In this document: in pieces, positions 27,514 to 37,815 of the stretch
Position numbering within the stretch: position 1 is the first letter of the stretch
Layout: each line of letters opens with the position of its first letter
Assembly (NCBI GenBank): GCA_964643885.1
Contig: CAZXUI010000015.1
Coordinates: forward strand, 1-64,000
Source: CAADGL01 sp964643885
GTDB taxonomy: Bacteria > Planctomycetota > Phycisphaerae > UBA1845 > Fen-1342
Direction of reading: 5' to 3'
Length of the DNA stretch: 64,000 nucleotides
Translations under genes and position numbers: made by a program
The notes under the pieces: generated by a model
Databases searched by the model: none
What the model was told of the DNA's origin: nothing
Seen by the model: the letters and a program-made list of their open reading frames with translations, nothing else

Positions 27514-27536
27514 GCGGGCGAGACGCCCGCGCTCCC
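27514..27536. repeat. Dispersed palindrome, GCGGGCG arms
   Basis: GCGGGCG / AGA / CGCCCGC followed by GCTCCC, between the convergent small gene and fusA. Same family as 34412, 34472 and 34877. It may also act as a transcription end. Confidence 0.75.
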
Positions 27537-27564
27537 GATGTCGTCGCAAGCTCGACCGGCGATT

Positions 27565-29637
<2,073 letters not shown>

Positions 29638-29736
29638 CGCCTGGTCATCCCGTCCCGCACGTCGCTGCGGCCCACCAGATTGAATCGAGGAGTATAGCCG
29701 CGCGGCGGGCGGCTCGGAAGCGGAAGGGCCGGGCGG

Positions 29737-30303
29737 CTAGCCGCCGGCGCGCAGCCGCCAGAGAAACTCGCGGTTTCCGGCGTGCCCGGCGATCGGGCTG
29801 GGGATTTCGGACTCGAGCGCCCAGCCCAGTTCGCGGACGTCCTGGCGGACCGTGGCCAGAACGGTGTCCAGGAACTCCGGCCGGAGCACGCCGCGGCGCA
29901 GCCATGCCTTCGGGGCTTCGTAGTGCGGCTTGACGAGCGGGATGGCCAGTCCGCCGGCGGCCAGGCAGCGGCGAGCGGCGGGCAGGGCGAGCCGCAACGG
30001 CGTCCAGCCGACGTCGAGCGTGACGAGCCGGCAGCACTCGGGGCAGGCGAAGTCGAGGGCGTTGGTGCGTTCGCAGACGATGACGCGCGGATCGCGGCGG
30101 AGGCGCTCGTGCAGCACGCCGTAGCCGGGGTCGACGGCGTAGACGCGGGCGGCGCCGTGGCGCAGCAGGCAGTCGACGAAGCCGCCGACGTGAGAGCCGA
30201 GGTCGGTGCAGATCAGGCCGGATGGATCGACGGCGAAGGCCCGCAGGGCGGCTTCGAGCTTGACGCCGCCGCGCGAGACGTAAGCGTGAGGTTCGTCGCT
30301 CAT
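29737..30303 (-). CDS. TlyA-type rRNA methyltransferase lacking the S4 domain
   Basis: A SAM-dependent methyltransferase of 188 residues in the TlyA/FtsJ-like family, which in other bacteria 2'-O-methylates rRNA. The N-terminus has the TlyA signature YVSRGGVKLEAAL (8-20), then SAM-binding CTDLGSHVGGFVDCLL and the VKPHYEAP motif. TlyA proteins usually carry an S4 RNA-binding domain of about 60 residues before this; here it is absent and ATG 30303 directly overlaps the upstream gene's TGA (ATGA). Either S4 was lost or RNA binding is done otherwise. Confidence 0.8.
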   Translation of the reverse strand: MSDEPHAYVSRGGVKLEAALRAFAVDPSGLICTDLGSHVGGFVDCLLRHGAARVYAVDPGYGVLHERLRRDPRVIVCERTNALDFACPECCRLVTLDVGWTPLRLALPAARRCLAAGGLAIPLVKPHYEAPKAWLRRGVLRPEFLDTVLATVRQDVRELGWALESEIPSPIAGHAGNREFLWRLRAGG

Positions 30304-30833
30304 GGCTCGGCCGGGACGCGCTTGACGACCTCCCAGAGGCCGCTTCGCGAGCGGGCCAGCTCGAGGGCGCTGTAGCGGGCGGTCCACTCCATGTTCTGGC
30401 CGTCGAGGCGGAGGATGACGCTGGAATCGCGCGCGAGCGGGAGATTCTCGCGCGTGATGGCGAACCGCTGCACGTTGTCGCTGGTGATGCGCAGCTCGGA
30501 GGGCCAGCTTGCGTCGGCGGAGAGCGCGGCGTTCCGGTCGGTGTCGATGCGCTCGAGGATGCGGAGAAAGGGCGGCGTTTCGGGTGGCGGCTGCCGCGGC
30601 TCGGGCTCGGCCGGAACGTCGGCGGTGGCCGGCTCGCGTGCGGCGGCGTCGCCGTCGGCGGTGGGCCGCTCGTCGGAGCGGGCCGGCGCCTGGCCGCGCT
30701 CCTCGGGCGTGGCGGCCGGCTCGCGCGTCGGTTCGACGGTTTCGTTGCGCCCGGCGGAACAGCCGGAAAGGCCGAGCAGGATGATCAGCAGCCACAGGGC
30801 GGGTCGGCCGCCGTCGGAGATGGCCAGTTTCAC
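30300..30833 (-). CDS. Lipoprotein, unknown function
   Basis: Not recognised. The 177-residue product starts with a hydrophobic segment ending in a lipobox (LSGC, Cys25), then a Pro/Glu/Ala-rich linker (about 30-95) and a soluble C-terminal domain of about 80 residues. GTG 30833 is the likely start: AAGGAG stands 8 nt upstream, whereas the ATG at 30875 would place basic residues without a ribosome site. It overlaps the TlyA-type gene by 4 bp, so the two are translationally coupled. Confidence 0.7.
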   Translation of the reverse strand: MKLAISDGGRPALWLLIILLGLSGCSAGRNETVEPTREPAATPEERGQAPARSDERPTADGDAAAREPATADVPAEPEPRQPPPETPPFLRILERIDTDRNAALSADASWPSELRITSDNVQRFAITRENLPLARDSSVILRLDGQNMEWTARYSALELARSRSGLWEVVKRVPAEP

Positions 30834-31073
30834 GGGATACGCTCCTTTGCGGGGGGCGAGTTTGCGGACCTCCACGTAGTTTTATACGCGATGGCGGGTC
30901 GGGAGTCGCGCGGGTTCGGGTGAGAATCTCCCCTGTATTGACGGTTGTCGCCGGCCGGCCGGTGGCGCGCTGAAGCGGGCGGCTTTACGGCGCGCGGGGC
31001 GACGCCTACATTCCGCGGCGCGCGGCCGGTCTGCGGCGGCGGCGTGGAAGGTTACGGAGAGCCGGCGGCCGGT

Positions 31074-33116
31074 ATGACCAGCACCTCGCGAGCGCACGTG
31101 CGACTGCCCGACTGGCTCGTGCAGAATCCCAATTTCGTGCTGCTGTGGCTGGCGTACGGCGTGGCCGCGGTCGGCGACCATCTGAGCGAAATGGCGCTGC
31201 TCCAGGAGCGGGGCGGGCTGGAGCGGCCGGATGTGACCCGCATCCAGGCGCTGATGTCCTTCGGGTTTTTTCTGCCCTTCGTGCTGCTGGGTCCGATCGC
31301 GGGGTGGTGGAGCGATCGCTTCAGCCGCAAGGTGACGATGATCCTGGCGGATGTTCTGCGCGGGATGATCGTTTTCAACCTGGCGTACATCGTGGTGCAG
31401 CTTGAGCGCTGGCTGGAGCCGGATCGGTTGCCTGGCGTGGGGCTGTTTCTCGCGCCGCTCGGAACGTTGCCCGGGGCGGTCAGCCCGCCCACGGGGGGCT
31501 GGGGAGACCTGGCGATCGTGCTGCCGCTGGCGCTGGTGGGCGCGTTGGCGGCGTTCTTCTCGCCGGCGCGGCAGGCGATGCTGCCGACGCTGATCCGCGA
31601 GGATCAGCTCGTGCGGGCGAACGCGATGATCAACGCGCTTGGGACGATCGGGGGGATCACGGGGGGCGTTGTGGGCGGCGTGCTCGTCAAGCACCTGGGT
31701 CCGCAGGGATTGCACCACAACTATCACCTGAACGCGATGACCTTCGCGATCAGCGCGATCCTCGTTTCGTGCATCGTGATGTCGCGGACGCGGGCGGTGC
31801 CTCATCCGCGGCTCGAGGGGATGCTCGTGCCGATCGCGAACGGCTTTCGCTACGTGCGAAAGCACCGCCGCATCCTGCAGCTCATTCTGCTGGGGACGGT
31901 CTTCTGGGGCGCGGCGGGCGTCGTGATCTCGGTCGTGCCGGCCGTAGTGCGCGACGTGTTCGGCGGGGACATTCAGCAGGTGGCGATCTATCGGGGGCTG
32001 ATCGTGGTCGGGCTGGCGGCGGGGGCGGCCGTCATGTCGATCGTGGGTCCGTCGATGCCGATGCAGCTCGCGGTGCTCGGGGGGTTGCTGGGCGGCGGGT
32101 TCTGGGTGCTGGCGGTCGACGTGGCCTACGTGGTGTTCGCCGGCACGCCGGCACGCAGCAACGGCGAGTTCGGCTGGCCGGCGCTGCTGACCGGAGTGTG
32201 CCTGTTCGGCGTGGGCGGCGCCGGGGCGGCGCTGCTGGTGACGATCATGGCGACGATTCAGCGCTTCGTGCCGGACAGCCGCCGCGGGCGTGTCTTCGGC
32301 GTCTCGGACATGTCGACGATGGGGGCGATGGTGCTGACATCCGGCCTGCTGGGACTTGCGCCGATTCCGAATCTCGATGCGTACATTCCGGGATTGCTCG
32401 GCGCGACGGGGCTGGGGTTGCTGGCCGCGCTGGTGGTCGGATGGCGCATCTACCGCCGCGGGGCGGCCGAGCGGCCGCTGGTGCAGCTCACGCTGTGGCT
32501 GATCAACTTCTACGGTCGGTTCTGGTGCGGTGTGAGGCGGGTCGGGCCGTGCACGCTTCCCGTCGAGGGGCCGGCGATCGTGGCCGCCAATCACAGCACG
32601 GGCATCGATCCGATCATGATCCTTACCTGCTCGCCGCGGCGGACGATCAGCTTCCTGGTCGAGCGGAAGTTCTACGGCAATCCGGTGCTGCGTTTCTTCA
32701 TGAAGATGGTGCATTGCATCCCGGTCAGCCGCGATCGGCCGGAGAAATCCGCGCTGGGCGAGTGTCTGCGGGCCCTGGACCAGGGTCGCGTGCTGGGGAT
32801 TTTTCCGCACGGGCGGTTTGCCGTGCCGGGTGAACCGCCGCCGCCGCTGAAGCCGGGGATCGGCGCGATCGCGCTCAAGACCGGCGTGCCGGTCATTCCG
32901 GTGCACATCAGCGGGACGCGTTTTTCGCCCGCGGTGCTGGGGGCGTTTCTGCTGCGGCACAAGGTGCGGGTCCGATTCGGCCGGCCGGTGGATCTGAGCG
33001 ACCTGCGGCAGGGGCGGCGGACGCGCGAGCAGGACCTGGAGGCGGCGGAGAGGATCATGGCGGCCGTGCATGCGCTGGCGCCGCCGGATGCGTCCGCGGG
33101 AGAGGCGGGCGATTAG
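31074..33116 (+). CDS. MFS transporter fused to a PlsC-type acyltransferase
   Basis: A 680-residue fusion. The first 460 residues form a major facilitator superfamily transporter with about 12 membrane segments, including the loop SDRFSRKVTM typical of MFS loop 2-3. The rest is a 1-acyl-glycerol-3-phosphate acyltransferase with the HX4D motif (NHSTGIDP) and FPHGRF near 580. It resembles the LplT/Aas lysophospholipid uptake and reacylation system, but the acyl-ACP synthetase part of Aas is absent. Likely role: importing and re-acylating lysophospholipids. ATG 31074 starts the first membrane domain. Confidence 0.85.
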   Translation: MTSTSRAHVRLPDWLVQNPNFVLLWLAYGVAAVGDHLSEMALLQERGGLERPDVTRIQALMSFGFFLPFVLLGPIAGWWSDRFSRKVTMILADVLRGMIVFNLAYIVVQLERWLEPDRLPGVGLFLAPLGTLPGAVSPPTGGWGDLAIVLPLALVGALAAFFSPARQAMLPTLIREDQLVRANAMINALGTIGGITGGVVGGVLVKHLGPQGLHHNYHLNAMTFAISAILVSCIVMSRTRAVPHPRLEGMLVPIANGFRYVRKHRRILQLILLGTVFWGAAGVVISVVPAVVRDVFGGDIQQVAIYRGLIVVGLAAGAAVMSIVGPSMPMQLAVLGGLLGGGFWVLAVDVAYVVFAGTPARSNGEFGWPALLTGVCLFGVGGAGAALLVTIMATIQRFVPDSRRGRVFGVSDMSTMGAMVLTSGLLGLAPIPNLDAYIPGLLGATGLGLLAALVVGWRIYRRGAAERPLVQLTLWLINFYGRFWCGVRRVGPCTLPVEGPAIVAANHSTGIDPIMILTCSPRRTISFLVERKFYGNPVLRFFMKMVHCIPVSRDRPEKSALGECLRALDQGRVLGIFPHGRFAVPGEPPPPLKPGIGAIALKTGVPVIPVHISGTRFSPAVLGAFLLRHKVRVRFGRPVDLSDLRQGRRTREQDLEAAERIMAAVHALAPPDASAGEAGD

Positions 33117-33168
33117 GGCACCGGCCGCGGGCTTGTCGGTGGATTCGTCCGGCCGCAGAATCGGGGTC

Positions 33169-34830
33169 ATGCCAGGCGCGAGCATTCCCGTCGGACGAGA
33201 GCTCGAATCAGCGGCGAATCCGCCGGTGATGCTCTGGCCGGTGCTGGCGGCGGCGACGCTGGTGCCGGTGGCGGTGCAGTGCGTGCTGTTCGCGCTGCGC
33301 GTGCCGCTGGGATTGCCGGGAAAGTTCACGTACGTCTATTCGCCGGTGGCGCTGTGGCGGGCCGCGGCGGTGCCCTGGGTGCTCGTGGCGGCGGTGCTGC
33401 TGGCGGCCGCGGTCTGGATGCTCGCCGGCGAGACGGTTGGCCGTCGGCGGCTGGGGCTCGTGCTGCTGGCGGCGGGGGCGGTCACGCTCGGCGGGTGGAG
33501 CTACCTTGCGCCGCCGCAGTTCGCCTCGCAGCATACGTTCAACATGCTCTCGCCATCGCACGACGGGGCGTTTCTGGCCGAGGCGCGGCGGATTCCCGAC
33601 CTGCGGGCGTATCTGTCGTACTTTCCGGAGCGGGCGCGGACGCCGCCGGAGGCGATGCGCGGCACGCGCGTGATCAGCAATCCGCCGGGGGCGACGGTGC
33701 TGGCGGTCGCGACGCGCGCAGCCCTGGAGCGCTGGCCGGCGTTGGCCGGGGCGGTCGATTGGATGATCGAACCCGGGGGCCTTGAACCCGTGGCCCGGCG
33801 GCGAGTTCGAGAGGCGCTGGCGTTCTCGGTGGTGCTGCTGCTGATGTGGCTGGCGGCGGTGCCGGTGCTGTATGCGGTGGGGCGGGCGTTTCTGCCGCGT
33901 GCGGTAGCGGCCGTCTATGCGGTGTGCTGCGTGTTCACGCCGGCGACGCTGATGCTGTCGCCGGGCAAGGACCCGGCGCAGCTACTGACGCTGGGGTTGC
34001 CGCTGCTGCTGTGGCTGCGGGCGCGGGGGCGGGGCGGCGTGTGGCCGGCGATGGCTGCGGGGGCCGTGTTCGTCGCCGGTTGCGTGATGGGGTTGGTGCA
34101 CGTGTGGCTGGCGCTGGTGGTACTGGCGGCGTCGGCGTGGGCGGAGCGGGTGCGGATCGGAGAATTGCTGGTGCGCGGGGTGCTGCCGGCCGCGGCGGGG
34201 GCGGCCGGGGCCGTGGTGTTGCTGGCGGCCGGGTGCGGATTGAATTTGCCGGCGGCGATGCAGGCGGTGGCGGCGGCGCAGGCGAGCGTGACGCGCGGGC
34301 CGGACGCGATGCCGCTGGCGTGGCAGATGCTGGGCGTGCCGCTGTTCCTGCAGTTCGCCGGGCCGGCGCTGTGGTTCTCGTTGAGCTTTTTTTTCGGCGG
34401 GCGACGAGAAGGCGGGCGGGACGCCCGCGCTCCCCGAGGGGACTCGTCCGTACCTCGGGGCGGCGAAGGCGTGCGGGGCGCCCGCGCTCCCCGTCAACTG
34501 TCACCTTTCACCTGTCACTCCGATGATGTGTCCGCCCGGTTCGGGCGGGGATTGCTGGCCGCGGCGGCGGTCGTGATGGTCGGGACGGCGGGTTTCACGA
34601 ACGCGGAGACGCCGCGGCTGTGGATTCCGTTTCTGCCGCTGATCCTGCTGGGGCTGCTTACGCAGGCGGCGTGGCTGCGCGGCCCGACTCGGTCGGCGGC
34701 CGGTGTGCTGGCGGTGCTAGTGGGTGCGCAGGTCATTGCGAGCGCGGCGCAATGGGTGTTGATGGATATGCGCGAGGCGGAGACGCGGCTGCTGGAGAGC
34801 GAGCCGGGCGGAGCGCGGTTTTTCGACTAA
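33169..34830 (+). CDS. Polytopic membrane protein, GT-C-like, interrupted by repeats
   Basis: Not securely recognised. The 553-residue product has some 10-12 predicted membrane helices and a large extracytoplasmic loop (about 100-190), the layout of GT-C glycosyltransferases. Around residues 406-455 a polar Arg/Gly-rich stretch (FFGGRREGGRDARAPRGD) interrupts the helices; it is encoded by two copies of the GCGGGCG dispersed palindrome plus unusual flanks, and the frame stays open across it. ATG 33169 was chosen over the upstream 33070 start, which overlaps the acyltransferase gene. Confidence 0.65.
   Translation: MPGASIPVGRELESAANPPVMLWPVLAAATLVPVAVQCVLFALRVPLGLPGKFTYVYSPVALWRAAAVPWVLVAAVLLAAAVWMLAGETVGRRRLGLVLLAAGAVTLGGWSYLAPPQFASQHTFNMLSPSHDGAFLAEARRIPDLRAYLSYFPERARTPPEAMRGTRVISNPPGATVLAVATRAALERWPALAGAVDWMIEPGGLEPVARRRVREALAFSVVLLLMWLAAVPVLYAVGRAFLPRAVAAVYAVCCVFTPATLMLSPGKDPAQLLTLGLPLLLWLRARGRGGVWPAMAAGAVFVAGCVMGLVHVWLALVVLAASAWAERVRIGELLVRGVLPAAAGAAGAVVLLAAGCGLNLPAAMQAVAAAQASVTRGPDAMPLAWQMLGVPLFLQFAGPALWFSLSFFFGGRREGGRDARAPRGDSSVPRGGEGVRGARAPRQLSPFTCHSDDVSARFGRGLLAAAAVVMVGTAGFTNAETPRLWIPFLPLILLGLLTQAAWLRGPTRSAAGVLAVLVGAQVIASAAQWVLMDMREAETRLLESEPGGARFFD
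34412..34494. repeat. Two dispersed palindromes inside a membrane-protein gene
   Basis: Copy one is GCGGGCG / GGA / CGCCCGC at 34412-34428 plus a GCTCCCC tail; copy two is a GCGGGGCGCCCGC-type element at about 34472-34494 with the same tail. Between them lies about 40 bp of different sequence. The block is in frame with the surrounding gene. Confidence 0.75.
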
Positions 34831-34876
34831 CCGAGCCGTCGACCATTGCAGCTTGATGCCATCTTGCGACGACGCT

Positions 34877-34900
34877 GCGGGCGGGACGCCCGCGCTCCCC
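34877..34900. repeat. Dispersed palindrome at the strand-composition switch
   Basis: GCGGGCG / GGA / CGCCCGC (34877-34893) plus GCTCCCC. It lies in the 157-bp gap between convergent genes, at the point where the plus strand changes from G-rich to C-rich. A short palindrome GATTCGAATC follows at 34910-34919. Confidence 0.75.
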
Positions 34901-34987
34901 AAAGATCGCGATTCGAATCATGCCCCCGCGACGCCGCCCCAGGCTACCGCCGCCCGACGCAGCTCCGATCCGCGAGTACCGCCCGCC

Positions 34988-37123
34988 TCATCCCCCGTCG
35001 CCCGCCTGGCCCCGATCCCCCGCCGGCTGCGACGTCCCCACCGGCTGCGGGCCCGCAGTCGTCGGAAACTCGAACCGCTCGCTCGTCGCCGTCTTCATCT
35101 CGAGCGTCAGAAACCCGCGCCCGCCGGCCACGTCCGGCGCATCATCGAAATAGATCACCCGATGCGTCAGCCGCCCGATCGCCGCCGCACGCCGCAGCGT
35201 CTGAATCGGATCCACGAACGGCAGCGGAACCCGCGCGACAATCAGCGCTCCCTCGCGCTGCACCAGCAGCGACACCCAACGCGCCTGCGGCCGATTCTGA
35301 AGCGCCGCCCGGATCTCGCTGATCGGCTGCGTCGTCGCGAAACGCCGCTCGTTGCAGCCCACCAGCTCGTCGCCCACCCGCAGGAAACCGTCCGACGGCC
35401 CGTGCCGCTCCACGCTCACCACCCGCAGCACGCGCCGCTCGGTGTCCTCCACCACGTCGATCCCCAGCCGCGCCCCGCCGCCGCCCGGCTGACGCGTCCG
35501 CCACCAGTCCTCGCTCAGAATCTCCGGCACGTACCGCTCGAAATAGTCCAGCCACAGCTCGCCCAGCCGCGCAATCGCGCTGCTCTCCATCAGCACGATC
35601 GTCTCGCTACCCGGCGGAATCGGCTGCCGCAAACCGGCGAACCGCCCCGCAATCGTCGCCCCCTCGCCGCGCCGCGCCGCCACGATCTGCCGCAGCCACT
35701 CCGCGTGCGTGCCGACGATCAGCACGTCGCGATCCACCGTCCAGCAGACGTGCACCTCGCCCACACTCGACGCCGACTGCGCCGGCAGCTTGCTCGTCAG
35801 GTCCAGAATCTCGATTGTCGTCCCGCCCGGCCCCGGCGTGCTCCGCACCGGCGGCAAGGCCGGCTTGCCGCGCGACGCCGCGTAGATCGAATACGCCGAC
35901 GCCGTCGACACGACCATCGTCCGAAACGCCTCCCCCGCCGTCGCCGCTTCCGACGCAGCCACCACCATCGCCACGGCCGGCAGCGGCGGCGCATCGGCCG
36001 CCCGTCCCGGCGGCGCGATCACGCCGACCGTCGTGCACACCTGCGAACCCAGCGAACCAACCAGCCGCTCGGCCACGTCGCTGTATTGCTGCAAATCCAG
36101 CAGCACTCGCAGCGCATGCCGCTCCGGCAGCCCGCGCACCGCCCGCAACCCGCCGACGAAGTCCACTCGCCCTTCCCACGCCGCCAGCGTCCGGGCCGGC
36201 AGCGATAACACCAGCGGCCGCTCCACCGGCTCCCCCGACGGCCGCGGCGGAAGCGCATCGCCCACCGCAGTCACGTGTAGCCGCGGACCCTCGCGGTGCA
36301 GCGCCAGAAGACACACCGTCGCCCCGCGCAGCGGACCCGGCAGTTCGGGCAGCGGCGCCGCCGCCCGCACCGGCGCCGACGCAGCCTGGCTCTCCGCCGC
36401 CGGCTGCGTCGCGGCCGCGAAGAGCGGATGCCGCCCCAGCCGCGCGAACAGCAGCGCATCCGGCTTCTCCGGCACGCGCGCCAGCAGCGCCTTGAAATCC
36501 GGGTCCTCGGCCAGCGTCTTCGGCCGGCCGGCCGCCTGAAACTCCAGCACCCGCCGCAGCGTCCCGCTCTTGGGCGTCAGGTCGCCGAAGACGAGCAGCC
36601 GATCGAGCTCGGCCACGCCGATGTTCGTTCCCAGCCGATACACGGGCGGCCCGGCGATTTCTTCGATCCTTTGAGCCTTCCAGCTCGCCAGCAGCTCGGC
36701 GATGTTCACATCCGGCGCCGGCTCGCACATCACCACGGCGTCCTGCGCCCGGCCGGGCCCCTCACCCGCGAACCCCACCCGCCGCGAGAACAGCTTGCGA
36801 ATCGCCTCCCCCGGCTCCATCCCCACCGTCGCCCGAATCTGCCGCCGCCAGGCCGCCACGTCCTCCGGCCGCGACGGCTGGCCGGCCAGCTCCGCCAGCG
36901 TCGTCCACAGCACCGGCTCGGTCAGCGGCAATAGCAGATCGCCGACGTTGCGGGCCTCGATGAACAGCCCCACGTCGGCCGGAGTCTGGGCGGCCAGCGA
37001 GTCACTGCCGCCGCGCGCCGGCGCCCAGCCGTTCAGCACCAGAGCGGCCGTCGCGGCAAGAAACGCACGCGCCGCCCGGCTCAGGAGCGGCGCTGATGAC
37101 GAAACCGATGGGAGATTCTTCAC
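34988..37123 (-). CDS. Exported PDZ-containing protein in a sigma/anti-sigma operon, unknown function
   Basis: The 711-residue product has a signal-peptide-like N-terminus (SRAARAFLAATAALVLNG, about 15-33), a long middle region resembling DUF3352-like planctomycete proteins (PADVGLFIEARNV start, several LLARLG-type repeats), a low-complexity Ala-rich segment at about 250-270, and a C-terminal PDZ-like domain at about 570-665 (VERHGPSDGFLRVGDELVG). It is the third gene after ECF sigma and anti-sigma genes, with an 18-bp gap. PDZ and export suggest a role in envelope-stress sensing; this is inference. Confidence 0.75.
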   Translation of the reverse strand: MKNLPSVSSSAPLLSRAARAFLAATAALVLNGWAPARGGSDSLAAQTPADVGLFIEARNVGDLLLPLTEPVLWTTLAELAGQPSRPEDVAAWRRQIRATVGMEPGEAIRKLFSRRVGFAGEGPGRAQDAVVMCEPAPDVNIAELLASWKAQRIEEIAGPPVYRLGTNIGVAELDRLLVFGDLTPKSGTLRRVLEFQAAGRPKTLAEDPDFKALLARVPEKPDALLFARLGRHPLFAAATQPAAESQAASAPVRAAAPLPELPGPLRGATVCLLALHREGPRLHVTAVGDALPPRPSGEPVERPLVLSLPARTLAAWEGRVDFVGGLRAVRGLPERHALRVLLDLQQYSDVAERLVGSLGSQVCTTVGVIAPPGRAADAPPLPAVAMVVAASEAATAGEAFRTMVVSTASAYSIYAASRGKPALPPVRSTPGPGGTTIEILDLTSKLPAQSASSVGEVHVCWTVDRDVLIVGTHAEWLRQIVAARRGEGATIAGRFAGLRQPIPPGSETIVLMESSAIARLGELWLDYFERYVPEILSEDWWRTRQPGGGGARLGIDVVEDTERRVLRVVSVERHGPSDGFLRVGDELVGCNERRFATTQPISEIRAALQNRPQARWVSLLVQREGALIVARVPLPFVDPIQTLRRAAAIGRLTHRVIYFDDAPDVAGGRGFLTLEMKTATSERFEFPTTAGPQPVGTSQPAGDRGQAGDGG

Positions 37124-37141
37124 AAGGATGTCTGTCGGCGA

Positions 37142-37807
37142 TCAGAGCGGAATGCGGTTGCTCTCCGCGACCACGGGCTCGGGCTTCTCGCCCGCCGATG
37201 GCAGCAGGAGATGGAAGAACTGCCCCTCCGCGAATCGCGTCGACTGATCCGTGAACTCTTCCGGCAACTCCAGGTTGCCGAGGAATTGCCAGATGTCGGC
37301 CGCGACGTCGTTGCGGAGCGGCCGGCCCTCGGCCAGCGCCGACGCGACCTGTGACTGAAGCGCCCGCTGAAGCTCCGCCCACACGTCCTCTTCGCGGTCC
37401 ACCACGTCGCGAGCGTCGCTGGAAGCGATGCGAGCCGAATCATTCGTCACCGCGGGCTGCGTCGACCAGAGCCGTGGCCCAAATACGACCGCAAATACGA
37501 TCACCGCCGCCGCCTGAATCGTAATCCCGGCCGCGATCGTCCAGCGCCGCCGCCGCAGGGCACGCGTCGCCGCCTGCGCGGCCGCCTTTTCGGCCACCGC
37601 CGCCATCACGCGGTCGGTGAAATCATCGGAGAGCGCCGCCGTCCGGCGGTCGGTGCCGATCACGTGCAACGCGGCTTCCATCGTCGCCAGCGTGCGCTGG
37701 CAGCGCGTACAACGCACGCGGTGCGCCTCGAACTCCAGCCGCAGCGAGCCGCTGAGCTGCCCGTCGAGGTGCGCGTCAACCAGCCTTTCGAGATCCGAGC
37801 AATTCAT
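37142..37807 (-). CDS. Anti-sigma factor with zinc-finger (zf-HC2-type)
   Basis: The 221-residue protein carries the zinc-binding HxxxCxxC motif (HRVRCTRC near residues 29-36), the anti-sigma zinc-finger signature that binds ECF factors. One membrane helix follows at about 95-112 (TIAAGITIQAAAVIVFAVVF), and an extracytoplasmic tail after it. The start at ATG 37807 is the natural one; an open frame reaching 37984 overlaps the sigma gene. The gene lies 8 bp after its probable target sigma factor, so the two form a sigma/anti-sigma pair. Confidence 0.85.
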   Translation of the reverse strand: MNCSDLERLVDAHLDGQLSGSLRLEFEAHRVRCTRCQRTLATMEAALHVIGTDRRTAALSDDFTDRVMAAVAEKAAAQAATRALRRRRWTIAAGITIQAAAVIVFAVVFGPRLWSTQPAVTNDSARIASSDARDVVDREEDVWAELQRALQSQVASALAEGRPLRNDVAADIWQFLGNLELPEEFTDQSTRFAEGQFFHLLLPSAGEKPEPVVAESNRIPL

Positions 37808-37815
37808 GACCAACC

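Noticed and set aside
30882..33329. 815-residue antisense frame over the MFS-acyltransferase gene
   Set aside because: Shadow with His/Arg/Gln-rich composition typical of such frames.
34910..34919. GATTCGAATC as a dif site
   Set aside because: It is only a 10-bp palindrome and lacks the 28-bp two-arm layout of dif sites.
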